Shown one piece after another: positions 1 to 11,703 of a stretch of DNA of 64,000 nucleotides. The DNA is from Henricia sp. BOLD:AAB3569 (taxonomy: Eukaryota > Echinodermata > Asteroidea > Spinulosida > Echinasteridae), in the NCBI GenBank assembly GCA_037783545.1, contig JBBELK010001481.1:39864-103863 (forward strand). Reading direction: 5' to 3'. The translations under genes were made by a program, and so were the position numbers. The stretch's first letter is position 1. Every line of letters begins with the position of its first letter. A model generated the notes under the pieces. It made no database searches. It saw nothing but the letters and a program-made list of their open reading frames with translations, and was not told the origin of the DNA.

Positions 1-2338
1 GCATGCTCCAAACTGTATATATTCCTCACTTGTCATGCAAAATTGACAGATTTTCGCTGGGAAATGACGGAGAAATTTCAGAGTTTAGGGAAAACGGAGC
101 TCGGCTGCGTGGTTATTCCCCTAACCGTGGCTGTTGGGACACCCTGCGCCGCGCTGGTGTACATTTGTACGGCCGTTGACTCACCCAGATTGTGACGGGA
201 ATTAGGTCAAAGTGTGTCCCAAATACCGGCAAATTTGGAAATCAAGGAATTTTCCAACAAACTTCAAATTTGGCATGCTCCAAACTGTATATATTCCGCA
301 CTTGTCATGCAAAATTGACAGATTTTCGCTGGGAAATGACGGAGAAATTTCAGAGTTTAGGGAAAACGGAGCTCGGCTGCGTGGTTATTCCCTAACCGTG
401 GCTGTTGGGACACCCTGCGTATGCGCCGCGCTGGTGTACATTTGTACGGCCGTTGACTCACCCCAGATTGTGACGGGAATTAGGTCAAAGTGTGTCCAAA
501 TGCCGGCAAATTTGGAAATCAAGGAATTTTCCAACCAACTTCAAATTTTGCATGCTCCAAACTGTATATATTCCGCACTTGTCATGCAAAATTGACATAT
601 TTTCGCTGGGAAATGATGGAGAAATTTCAGAGTTTAGGGAAAACGGAGCTCGGCTGCGTGGTTATTCCCCTAACCGTGGCTGTTGGGACACCCTGCGCAT
701 GCGCCGCGCTGGTGTACATTTGTACGGCCGTTGACTCACCCCAGATTGTGACGGGAATTAGGTCAAAGTGTGTCCCAAATGCCGGCAAATTTGAAATCAA
801 GGAATTTTCCAACCAACTTCAAATTTTGCATGCTCCAAACTGTATATATTCCGCACTTGTCATGCAAAATTGACAGATTTTCGCTGGGAAATGACGGAGA
901 AATCTCAGAGTTTAGGGAAAACGGAGCTCGGCTGCGTGGTTATTCCCCTAACCGTGGCTGTTGGGACACCCTGCGCCGCGCTGGTGTACATTTGTACGGC
1001 CGTTGACTCACCCCAGATTGTGACGGGAATTAGGTCAAAGTGTGTCCCAAATGCCGGCAAATTTGGAAATCAAGGAATTTTCCAACCAACTTCAAATTTT
1101 GCATGCTCCAAACTGTATATATTCCGCACTTGTCATGCAAAATTGACCGATTTTCGCTGGGAAATGACGGAGAAATTTCAGAGTTTAGGGAAAACGGAGC
1201 TCGGCTGCGTGGTTATTCCCCTAACCGTGGCTGTTAGGACACCCTGCGCATGCGCTGGTGTACATTTCTACGGCCGTTGACTCACCCCAGATTGTGACGG
1301 GAATTAGGCCAAAGTGTGTCCCAAATGCCGGCAAATTGGAAATCAAGGAATTTTCCAACCAACTTCAAATTTTGCATGCTCCAAACTGTATATATTCCGC
1401 ACTTGTCATGCAAAATTGACAGATTTTCGCTGGGAAATGACGGAGAAATTTCAGAGTTTAGGGAAAACGGAGCTCGGCTGCGTGGTTATTCCCCTAACCG
1501 TGGCTGTTGGGACACCCTGCGCCGCGCTGGTGTACATTTGTACGGCCGTTGACTCACCCCAGATTGTGACGGGAATTAGGTCAAAGTGTGTCCCAAATGC
1601 CGGCAAATTTGGAAATCAAGGAATTTTCCAACCAACTTCAAATTTGCATGCTCCAAACTGTATATATTCCGCACTTGTCATGCAAAATTGACAGATTTTC
1701 GCTGGGAAATGAAGGAGAAATTTCAGAGTTTAGGGAAAACGGAGCTCGGCTGCGTGGTTATTCCCCTAACCGTGGCTGTTGGGACACCCTACGCATGCGC
1801 TGGTGTACATTTGTACGGCCGTCGACTCACCCCAGATTGTGACGGGAATTAGGTCAAAGTGTGTCCCAAATGCCGGCAAATTGGAAATCAAGGAATTTTT
1901 CAACCAACTTCAAATTTGCATGCTCCAAACTGTATATATTCCGCACTTGTCATGCAAATTGACAGATTTTCGCTGGGAAATGACGGAGAAATTTCAGAGT
2001 TTAGGGAAAACGGAGCTCGGCTGCGTGGTTATTCCCCTAACCGTGGCTGTTGGGACACCCTGCGCATGCGCTGGTGTACATTTGTACGGCCGTTGACTCA
2101 CCCCATATTGTGACGGGAATAAAGTCAAAGTGTGTCCCAAATGCCGGCAAATTTGGAAATCAAGGAATTTTCCAACCAACTTCAAATTTTGCATGCTCCA
2201 AACTGTATATATTCCGCACTTGTCATGCAAAATTGACATATTTTCGCTGGGAAATGACGGAGAAATTTCAGAGTTTAGGGAAAACGGAGCTCGGCTGCGT
2301 GGTTATTCCCCTAACCGTGGCTGTTGGGACACCCTGCG
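1..2338 (+). repeat. Left copy of a 2.3-kb block duplicated 8.7 kb away
   Basis: The monomer order and private variants match 8,746-11,092: CCTCACTTG in the first monomer, ATACCGG with CAACAAAC and TTGGCATGC, GCGTATGCGCC, GATGGAG, AAATCTCAG, TTGACCGATT with GTTAGGACACC, GCCGTCGACTC, and finally CCCCATATTG plus GAATAAAGTC. The match ends in the GCGC site, where the left copy has the 274 form and the right copy the 273 form. This copy lacks nine single bases that the right copy has, all within short homopolymers (near 185, 391, 496, 793, 1336, 1644, 1881, 1916 and 1957). Confidence 0.85.
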
Positions 2339-2949
2339 CATGCGCTGGTGTACATTTCTACGGCGTTGACTCACCCCAGATTGTGACGGGAATTAGGCCA
2401 AAGTGTGTCCCAAATGCCGGCAAATTTGGAAATCAAGGAATTTTCCAACCAACTTCAAATTTTGCATGCTCCAAACTGTATATATTCCGCACTTGTCATG
2501 CAAAATTGACAGATTTTCGCTGGGAAATGACGGAGAAATTTCAGAGTTTAGGGAAAACGGAGCTCGGCTGCGTGGTTATTCCCCTAACCGTGGCTGTTGG
2601 GACACCCTGCGCCGCGCTGGGGTACATTTGTACGGCCGTTGACTCACCCCAGATTGTGACGGGAATTAGGCCAAAGTGTGTCCCAAATGCCGGCAAATTT
2701 GGAAATCAAGGAATTTTCCAACCAACTTCAAATTTTGCATGCTCCAAACTGTATATATTCCGCACTTGTCATGCAAAATTGACAGATTTTCGCTGGGAAA
2801 TGACGGAGAAATTTCAGAGTTTAGGGAAAACGGAGCTCGGCTGCGTGGTTATTCCCCTAACCGTGGCTGTTGGGACACCCTGCGCATGCGCTGGTGTACA
2901 TTTGTACGGCCGTTGACTCACCCCATATTGTGACGGGAATAAAGTCAAA
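2130..2949 (+). repeat. Domain I HOR, three-monomer version
   Basis: The unit is entered through CCCCATATTG...GAATAAAGTC. Monomer 1 has G110T, the 274 form, TTTCTACGG and the shortened CGGCGTTGAC. Monomer 2 has T219G. The third (2676) follows AGGCC like positions 2 and 3 but lacks G110T and ends like monomer 4 (274 form, G250T). It therefore looks like a crossover product that removed the middle of the six-monomer unit. Confidence 0.75.
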
Positions 2950-4586
2950 GTGTGTCCCAAATGCCGGCAAATTTGGAAATCAAGGAATTTTCCAACCAAC
3001 TTCAAATTTTGCATGCTCCAAACTGTATATATTCCGCACTTGTCATGCAAAATTGACATATTTTCGCTGGGAAATGACGGAGAAATTTCAGAGTTTAGGG
3101 AAAACGGAGCTCGGCTGCGTGGTTATTCCCCTAACCGTGGCTGTTGGGACACCCTGCGCATGCGCTGGTGTACATTTCTACGGCGTTGACTCACCCCAGA
3201 TTGTGACGGGAATTAGGCCAAAGTGTGTCCCAAATGCCGGCAAATTTGGAAATCAAGGAATTTTCCAACCAACTTCAAATTTTGCATGCTCCAAACTGTA
3301 TATATTCCGCACTTGTCATGCAAATTGACAGATTTTCGCTGGGAAATGACGGAGAAATTTCAGAGTTTAGGGAAAACGGAGCTCGGCTGCGTGGTTATTC
3401 CCCTAACCGTGGCTGTTGGGACACCCTGCGCCGCGCTGGGGTACATTTGTACGGCCGTTGACTCACCCCAGATTGTGACGGGAATTAGGCCAAAGTGTGT
3501 CCCAAATGCCGGCAAATTTGGAAATCAAGGAATTTTCCAACCAACTTCAATTTTGCATGCTCCAAACTGTATATATTCCGCACTTGTCATGCAAAATTGA
3601 CATATTTTCGCTGGGAAATGACGGAGAAATTTCAGAGTTTAGGGAAAACGGAGCTCGGCTGCGTGGTTATTCCCCTAACCGTGGCTGTTGGGACACCCTG
3701 CGCCGCGCTGGGGTACATTTGTACGGCCGTTGACTCACCCCAGATTGTGACGGGAATTAGGTCAAAGTGTGTCCCAAATGCCGGCAAATTTGGAAATCAA
3801 GGAATTTTCAACCAACTTCAAATTTTGCATGCTCCAAACTGTATATATTCCGCACTTGTCATGCAAAATTGACAGATTTTCGCTGGGAAATGACGGAGAA
3901 ATTTCAGAGTTTAGGGAAAACGGAGCTCGGCTGCGTGGTTATTCCCCTAACCGTGGCTGTTGGGACACCCTGCGCATGCGCTGGTGTACATTTGTACGGC
4001 CGTTGACTCACCCCATATTGTGACGGGAATTAGGTCAAAGTGTGTCCCAAATGCCGGCAAATTTGGAAATCAAGGAATTTTTCAACCAACTTCAAATTTT
4101 GCATGCTCCAAACTGTATATATTCCGCACTTGTCATGCAAAATTGACAGATTTTCACTGGGAAATGACGGAGAAATTTCAGAGTTTAGGGAAAACGGAGC
4201 TCGGCTGCGTGGTTATTCCCCTAACCGTGGCTGTTGGGACACCCTGCGCCGCGCTGGTGTACATTTGTACGGCCGTTGACTCACCCCAGATTGTGACGGG
4301 AATTAGGTCAAAGTGTGTCCCAAATGCCGGTAAATTTGGAAATCAAGGAATTTTTCAACCAACTTCAAATTTTGCATGCTCCAAACTGTATATATTCCGC
4401 ACTTGTCATGCACAATTGACAGATTTTCGCTGGGAAATGACGGAGAAATTTCAGAGTTTAGGGAAAACGGAGCTCGGCTGCGTGGTTATTCCCCTAACCG
4501 TGGCTGTTGGGACACCCTGCGCATGCGCTGGTGTACATTTGTACGGCCGTTGACTCACCCCATATTGTGACGGGAATAAAGTCAAA
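2950..4586 (+). repeat. Domain I HOR, full six-monomer version (1,637 bp)
   Basis: The order is m1 (2950: G110T, 274 form, G228C, one C missing in CGGCCG), m2 (3223: T219G), m3 (3495: G110T, T219G), m4 (3767: 274 form, G250T), m5 (4040: C43T, G117A) and m6 (4313: GCCGGTAAA, C43T, CATGCACAATT, 274 form, G250T). The unit is the same as 5,953-7,591 apart from three single-base losses at 3223, 3495 and 3767 and the end of m6. Confidence 0.85.
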
Positions 4587-5952
4587 GTGTGTCCCAAATG
4601 CCGGCAAATTTGGAAATCAAGGAATTTTCCAACCAACTTCAAATTTTGCATGCTCCAAACTGTATATATTCCGCACTTGTCATGCAAAATTGACATATTT
4701 TCGCTGGGAAATGACGGAGAATTTCAGAGTTTAGGGAAAACGGAGCTCGGCTGCGTGGTTATTCCCCTAACCGTGGCTGTTGGGACACCCTGCGCATGCG
4801 CTGGTGTACATTTCTACGGCGTTGACTCACCCCAGATTGTGACGGGAATTAGGCCAAAGTGTGTCCCAAATGCCGGCAAATTTGGAAATCAAGGAATTTT
4901 CCAACCAACTTCAAATTTTGCATGCTCCAAACTGTATATATTCCGCACTTGTCATGCAAAATTGACAGATTTTCGCTGGGAAATGACGGAGAAATTTCAG
5001 AGTTTAGGGAAAACGGAGCTCGGCTGCGTGGTTATTCCCCTAACCGTGGCTGTTGGGACACCCTGCGCCGCGCTGGGGTACATTTGTACGGCCGTTGACT
5101 CACCCCAGATTGTGACGGGAATTAGGCCAAAGTGTGTCCCAAATGCCGGCAAATTTGGAAATCAAGGAATTTTCCAACCAACTTCAAATTTTGCATGCTC
5201 CAAACTGTATATATTCCGCACTTGTCATGCAAAATTGACATATTTTCGCTGGGAAATGACGGAGAAATTTCAGAGTTTAGGGAAAACGGAGCTCGGCTGC
5301 GTGGTTATTCCCCTAACCGTGGCTGTTGGGACACCCTGCGCCGCGCTGGGGTACATTTGTACGGCCGTTGACTCACCCCAGATTGTGACGGGAATTAGGT
5401 CAAAGTGTGTCCCAAATGCCGGCAAATTTGGAAATCAAGGAATTTTCCAACCAACTTCAAATTTTGCATGCTCCAAACTGTATATATTCCGCACTTGTCA
5501 TGCAAAATTGACAGATTTTCGCTGGGAAATGACGGAGAAATTTCAGAGTTTAGGGAAAACGGAGCTCGGCTGCGTGGTTATTCCCCCAACCGTGGCTGTT
5601 GGGACACCCTGCGCATGCGCTGGTGTACATTTGTACGGCCGTTGACTCACCCCATATTGTGACGGGAATTAGGTCAAAGTGTGTCCCAAATGCCGGCAAA
5701 TTTGGAAATCAAGGAATTTTTCAACCAACTTCAAATTTTGCATGCTCCAAACTGTATATATTCCGCACTTGTCATGCAAAATTGACAGATTTTCGCTGGG
5801 AAATGACGGAGAAATTTCAGAGTTTAGGGAAAACGGAGCTCGGCTGCGTGGTTATTCCCCTAACCGTGGCTGTTGGGACACCCTGCGCATGCGCTGGTGT
5901 ACATTTGTACGGCCGTTGACTCACCCCATATTGTGACGGGAATAAAGTCAAA
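4587..5952 (+). repeat. Domain I HOR, five-monomer version (1,366 bp)
   Basis: Monomers m1 to m4 are in order (4587, 4859, 5132, 5405). They are followed by 5679, which has C43T but neither G117A nor the m6 markers, and ends with the 274 form and G250T. That last copy is best read as an m5/m6-type hybrid or an older relative. It is followed directly by a new m1. One base is missing in GAGAATTTC near 4720. Confidence 0.8.
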
Positions 5953-7591
5953 GTGTGTCCCAAATGCCGGCAAATTTGGAAATCAAGGAATTTTCCAACC
6001 AACTTCAAATTTTGCATGCTCCAAACTGTATATATTCCGCACTTGTCATGCAAAATTGACATATTTTCGCTGGGAAATGACGGAGAAATTTCAGAGTTTA
6101 GGGAAAACGGAGCTCGGCTGCGTGGTTATTCCCCTAACCGTGGCTGTTGGGACACCCTGCGCATGCGCTGGTGTACATTTCTACGGCGTTGACTCACCCC
6201 AGATTGTGACGGGAATTAGGCCAAAGTGTGTCCCAAATGCCGGCAAATTTGGAAATCAAGGAATTTTCCAACCAACTTCAAATTTTGCATGCTCCAAACT
6301 GTATATATTCCGCACTTGTCATGCAAAATTGACAGATTTTCGCTGGGAAATGACGGAGAAATTTCAGAGTTTAGGGAAAACGGAGCTCGGCTGCGTGGTT
6401 ATTCCCCTAACCGTGGCTGTTGGGACACCCTGCGCCGCGCTGGGGTACATTTGTACGGCCGTTGACTCACCCCAGATTGTGACGGGAATTAGGCCAAAGT
6501 GTGTCCCAAATGCCGGCAAATTTGGAAATCAAGGAATTTTCCAACCAACTTCAAATTTTGCATGCTCCAAACTGTATATATTCCGCACTTGTCATGCAAA
6601 ATTGACATATTTTCGCTGGGAAATGACGGAGAAATTTCAGAGTTTAGGGAAAACGGAGCTCGGCTGCGTGGTTATTCCCCTAACCGTGGCTGTTGGGACA
6701 CCCTGCGCCGCGCTGGGGTACATTTGTACGGCCGTTGACTCACCCCAGATTGTGACGGGAATTAGGTCAAAGTGTGTCCCAAATGCCGGCAAATTTGGAA
6801 ATCAAGGAATTTTCCAACCAACTTCAAATTTTGCATGCTCCAAACTGTATATATTCCGCACTTGTCATGCAAAATTGACAGATTTTCGCTGGGAAATGAC
6901 GGAGAAATTTCAGAGTTTAGGGAAAACGGAGCTCGGCTGCGTGGTTATTCCCCTAACCGTGGCTGTTGGGACACCCTGCGCATGCGCTGGTGTACATTTG
7001 TACGGCCGTTGACTCACCCCATATTGTGACGGGAATTAGGTCAAAGTGTGTCCCAAATGCCGGCAAATTTGGAAATCAAGGAATTTTTCAACCAACTTCA
7101 AATTTTGCATGCTCCAAACTGTATATATTCCGCACTTGTCATGCAAAATTGACAGATTTTCACTGGGAAATGACGGAGAAATTTCAGAGTTTAGGGAAAA
7201 CGGAGCTCGGCTGCGTGGTTATTCCCCTAACCGTGGCTGTTGGGACACCCTGCGCCGCGCTGGTGTACATTTGTACGGCCGTTGACTCACCCCAGATTGT
7301 GACGGGAATTAGGTCAAAGTGTGTCCCAAATGCCGGTAAATTTGGAAATCAAGGAATTTTTCAACCAACTTCAAATTTTGCATGCTCCAAACTGTATATA
7401 TTCCGCACTTGTCATGCACAATTGACAGATTTTCGCTGGGAAATGACGGAGAAATTTCAGAGTTTAGGGAAAACGGAGCTCGGCTGCGTGGTTATTCCCC
7501 TAACCGTGGCTGTTGGGACACCCTGCGCCGCGCTGGTGTACATTTGTACGGCCGTTGACTCACCCCAGATTGTGACGGGAATTAGGTCAAA
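5953..7591 (+). repeat. Domain I HOR, full six-monomer version (1,639 bp)
   Basis: Monomers m1 to m6 start at 5953, 6226, 6499, 6772, 7046 and 7319 and carry the same private variants as 2,950-4,586, including GCCGGTAAA and CATGCACAATT in m6. Here m6 ends in the 273 form without G250T, because the next monomer belongs to a different block. Confidence 0.85.
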
Positions 7592-8411
7592 GTGTGTCCC
7601 AAATGCCGGCAAATTTGGAAATCAAGGAATTTTCCAACCAACTTCAAATTTTGCATGCTCCAAACTGTATATATTCCGCACTTGTCATGCAAAATTGACA
7701 GATTTTCGCTGGGAAATGACGGAGAAATCTCAGAGTTTAGGGAAAACGGAGCTCGGCTGCGTGGTTATTCCCCTAACCGTGGCTGTTGGGACACCCTGCG
7801 CCGCGCTGGTGTACATTTGTACGGCCGTTGACTCACCCCAGATTGTGACGGGAATTAGGTCAAAGTGTGTCCCAAATGCCGGCAAATTTGGAAATCAAGG
7901 AATTTTCCAACCAACTTCAAATTTTGCATGCTCCAAACTGTATATATTCCGCACTTGTCATGCAAAATTGACCGATTTTCGCTGGGAAATGACGGAGAAA
8001 TTTCAGAGTTTAGGGAAAACGGAGCTCGGCTGCGTGGTTATTCCCCTAACCGTGGCTGTTGGGACACCCTGCGCATGCGCTGGTGTACATTTCTACGGCC
8101 GTTGACTCACCCCAGATTGTGACGGGAATTAGGCCAAAGTGTGTCCCAAATGCCGGCAAATTTGGAAATCAAGGAATTTTCCAACCAACTTCAAATTTTG
8201 CATGCTCCAAACTGTATATATTCCGCACTTGGCATGCAAAATTGACAGATTTTCGCTGGGAAATGACGGAGAAATTTTAGAGTTTAGGAAAAACGGAGCT
8301 CGGCTGCGTGGTTATTCCCCTAACCGTGGCTGTTGGGACACCCTGCGCCGCGCTTGTGTACATTTCTACGGCCGTTGACTCACCCCAGATTGTGACGGGA
8401 ATTAGGTCAAA
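7592..8411 (+). repeat. Trimer related to 9,516-10,335 and 768-1,585
   Basis: The order is AAATCTCAG (7592), then TTGACCGATT with the 274 form and TTTCTACGG (7865), then a monomer entered through AGGCC (8139). The same three types in the same order are at 9516, 9789 and 10063 (offset 1,924) and near 768, 1040 and 1314. In this copy the third monomer has private changes: CTTGGCATGC, ATTTTAGAG, TTTAGGAAAAAC and GCGCTTGTG. Confidence 0.75.
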
Positions 8412-8745
8412 GTGTGTCCCAAATGCCGGCAAATTTGGAAATCAAGGAATTTTCCAACCAACTTCAAATTTTGCATGCTCCAAACTGTATATATTCTGCA
8501 CTTGTCATGCAAAATTGACAGATTTTCGCTGGGAAATGACGGAGAAATTTCAGAGTTTAGGGAAAACGGAGCTCGGCTGCGTGGTTATTCCCCTAACCGT
8601 GGCTGTTGGGACACCCTGCGCCGCGCTGGTGTACATTTGTACGGCCGTTGACTCACCCCAGATTGTGACGGGAATTAGGTCAAAGTGTGTCCCAAATGCC
8701 GGCAAATTTGGAAATCAAGGAATTCTCCAACCAACTTCAAATTTT

Positions 8746-11092
8746 GCATGCTCCAAACTGTATATATTCCTCACTTGTCATGCAAAATTGACAGATTTTC
8801 GCTGGGAAATGACGGAGAAATTTCAGAGTTTAGGGAAAACGGAGCTCGGCTGCGTGGTTATTCCCCTAACCGTGGCTGTTGGGACACCCTGCGCCGCGCT
8901 GGTGTACATTTGTACTGCCGTTGACTCACCCCAGATTGTGACGGGAATTAGGTCAAAGTGTGTCCCAAATACCGGCAAATTTGGAAATCAAGGAATTTTC
9001 CAACAAACTTCAAATTTGGCATGCTCCAAACTGTATATATTCCGCACTTGTCATGCAAAATTGACAGATTTTCGCTGGGAAATGACGGAGAAATTTCAGA
9101 GTTTAGGGAAAACGGAGCTCGGCTGCGTGGTTATTCCCCTAACCGTGGCTGTTGGGACACCCTGCGTATGCGCCGCGCTGGTGTACATTTGTACGGCCGT
9201 TGACTCACCCCAGATTGTGACGGGAATTAGGTCAAAGTGTGTCCCAAATGCCGGCAAATTTGGAAATCAAGGAATTTTCCAACCAACTTCAAATTTTGCA
9301 TGCTCCAAACTGTATATATTCCGCACTTGTCATGCAAAATTGACATATTTTCGCTGGGAAATGATGGAGAAATTTCAGAGTTTAGGGAAAACGGAGCTCG
9401 GCTGCGTGGTTATTCCCCTAACCGTGGCTGTTGGGACACCCTGCGCATGCGCCGCGCTGGTGTACATTTGTACGGCCGTTGACTCACCCCAGATTGTGAC
9501 GGGAATTAGGTCAAAGTGTGTCCCAAATGCCGGCAAATTTGGAAATCAAGGAATTTTCCAACCAACTTCAAATTTTGCATGCTCCAAACTGTATATATTC
9601 CGCACTTGTCATGCAAAATTGACAGATTTTCGCTGGGAAATGACGGAGAAATCTCAGAGTTTAGGGAAAACGGAGCTCGGCTGCGTGGTTATTCCCCTAA
9701 CCGTGGCTGTTGGGACACCCTGCGCCGCGCTGGTGTACATTTGTACGGCCGTTGACTCACCCCAGATTGTGACGGGAATTAGGTCAAAGTGTGTCCCAAA
9801 TGCCGGAAAATTTGGAAATCAAGGAATTTTCCAACCAACTTCAAATGTTGCATGCTCCAAACTGTATATATTCCGCACTTGTCATGCAAAATTGACCGAT
9901 TTTCGCTGGGAAATGACGGAGAAATTTCAGAGTTTAGGGAAAACGGAGCTCGGCTGCGTGGTTATTCCCCTAACCGTGGCTGTTAGGACACCCTGCGCAT
10001 GCGCTGGTGTACATTTCTACGGCCGTTGACTCACCCCAGATTGTGACGGGAATTAGGCCAAAGTGTGTCCCAAATGCCGGCAAATTTGGAAATCAAGGAA
10101 TTTTCCAACCAACTTCAAATTTTGCATGCTCCAAACTGTATATATTCCGCACTTGTCATGCAAAATTGACAGATTTTCGCTGGGAAATGACGGAGAAATT
10201 TCAGAGTTTAGGGAAAACGGAGCTCGGCTGCGTGGTTATTCCCCTAACCGTGGCTGTTGGGACACCCTGCGCCGCGCTGGTGTACATTTGTACGGCCGTT
10301 GACTCACCCCAGATTGTGACGGGAATTAGGTCAAAGTGTGTCCCAAATGCCGGCAAATTTGGAAATCAAGGAATTTTCCAACCAACTTCAAATTTTGCAT
10401 GCTCCAAACTGTATATATTCCGCACTTGTCATGCAAAATTGACAGATTTTCGCTGGGAAATGACGGAGAAATTTCAGAGTTTAGGGAAAACGGAGCTCGG
10501 CTGCGTGGTTATTCCCCTAACCGTGGCTGTTGGGACACCCTGCGCATGCGCTGGTGTACATTTGTACGGCCGTCGACTCACCCCAGATTGTGACGGGAAT
10601 TAGGTCAAAGTGTGTCCCAAATGCCGGCAAATTTGGAAATCAAGGAATTTTTCAACCAACTTCAAATTTTGCATGCTCCAAACTGTATATATTCCGCACT
10701 TGTCATGCAAAATTGACAGATTTTCGCTGGGAAATGACGGAGAAATTTCAGAGTTTAGGGAAAACGGAGCTCGGCTGCGTGGTTATTCCCCTAACCGTGG
10801 CTGTTGGGACACCCTGCGCATGCGCTGGTGTACATTTGTACGGCCGTTGACTCACCCCATATTGTGACGGGAATAAAGTCAAAGTGTGTCCCAAATGCCG
10901 GCAAATTTGGAAATCAAGGAATTTTCCAACCAACTTCAAATTTTGCATGCTCCAAACTGTATATATTCCGCACTTGTCATGCAAAATTGACATATTTTCG
11001 CTGGGAAATGACGGAGAAATTTCAGAGTTTAGGGAAAACGGAGCTCGGCTGCGTGGTTATTCCCCTAACCGTGGCTGTTGGGACACCCTGCG
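8746..11092 (+). repeat. Right copy of the 2.3-kb duplicated block
   Basis: This block is collinear with 1-2,338. It keeps full-length homopolymers where the left copy has nine single-base losses. Only a handful of substitutions separate the copies, for example TGTACTGCC near 8925, GCCGGAAAAT near 9806 and AAATGTTGC near 9846 here, and GAAGGAG near 1714 and CCCTACGCATG near 1790 in the left copy. Confidence 0.85.
9237..9515 (+). repeat. 279-bp monomer form (representative)
   Basis: At phase 206-216 this form reads TGCGC-ATGCGC-CGCGC-TGG, six bases longer than the 273 form. Other copies with this form start at 212, 490, 8958, 11977, 13349, 14175, 15001, 16645, 23203, 24847, 27038, 27317, 28142, 29513, 33615, about 36622, 42358 and 46185; a few are 278 or 280 because of an extra single-base indel elsewhere. 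Copies 212, 8958 and 11977 carry GCGTATGCGCC instead. The 279 form keeps the reading-frame phase of the array. It contains all three GCGC-type blocks, so it could be the ancestor of both shorter forms. Confidence 0.9.
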
Positions 11093-11703
11093 CCGCGCTG
11101 GGGTACATTTGTACGGCCGTTGACTCACCCCAGATTGTGACGGGAATTAGGTCAAAGTGTGTCCCAAATGCCGGCAAATTTGGAAATCAAGGAATTTTCC
11201 AACCAACTTCAAATTTTGCATGCTCCAAACTGTATATATTCCGCACTTGTCATGCAAAATTGACAGATTTTCGCTGGGAAATGACGGAGAAATTTCAGAG
11301 TTTAGGGAAAACGGAGCTCGGCTGCGTGGTTATTCCCCTAACCGTGGCTGTTGGGACACCCTGCGCATGCGCTGGTGTACATTTGTACGGCCGTTGACTC
11401 ACCCCATATTGTGACGGGAATTAGGTCAAAGTGTGTCCCAAATGCCGGCAAATTTGGAAATCAAGGAATTTTTCAACCAACTTCAAATTTTGCATGCTCC
11501 AAACTGTATATATTCCGCACTTGTCATGCAAAATTGACAGATTTTCACTGGGAAATGACGGAGAAATTTCAGAGTTTAGGGAAAACGGAGCTCGGCTGCG
11601 TGGTTATTCCCCTAACCGTGGCTGTTGGGACACCCTGCGCCGCGCTGGTGTACATTTGTACGGCCGTTGACTCACCCCAGATTGTGACGGGAATTAGGTC
11701 AAA
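10884..11703 (+). repeat. Domain I HOR, collapsed version with an m1/m3 hybrid
   Basis: The first monomer (10884) is entered through GAATAAAGTC like m1 and has G110T, but ends with CTGGGGTAC and AGGTC like m3. It is followed by m4 (11157) and m5 (11431). This is the product expected if m1 and m3 recombined in register and m2 was lost. Confidence 0.75.

Noticed and set aside
2108..2118. AATAAA polyadenylation signal in GAATAAAGTC variants
   Set aside because: It is created by two substitutions in one monomer family. There is no gene or transcript evidence, and the hexamer alone is weak.
1994..2239. Short minus-strand open frames (about 60-100 codons) recurring near many 274 forms
   Set aside because: They are reverse-frame shadows of the same monomer and recur wherever the same variants do.
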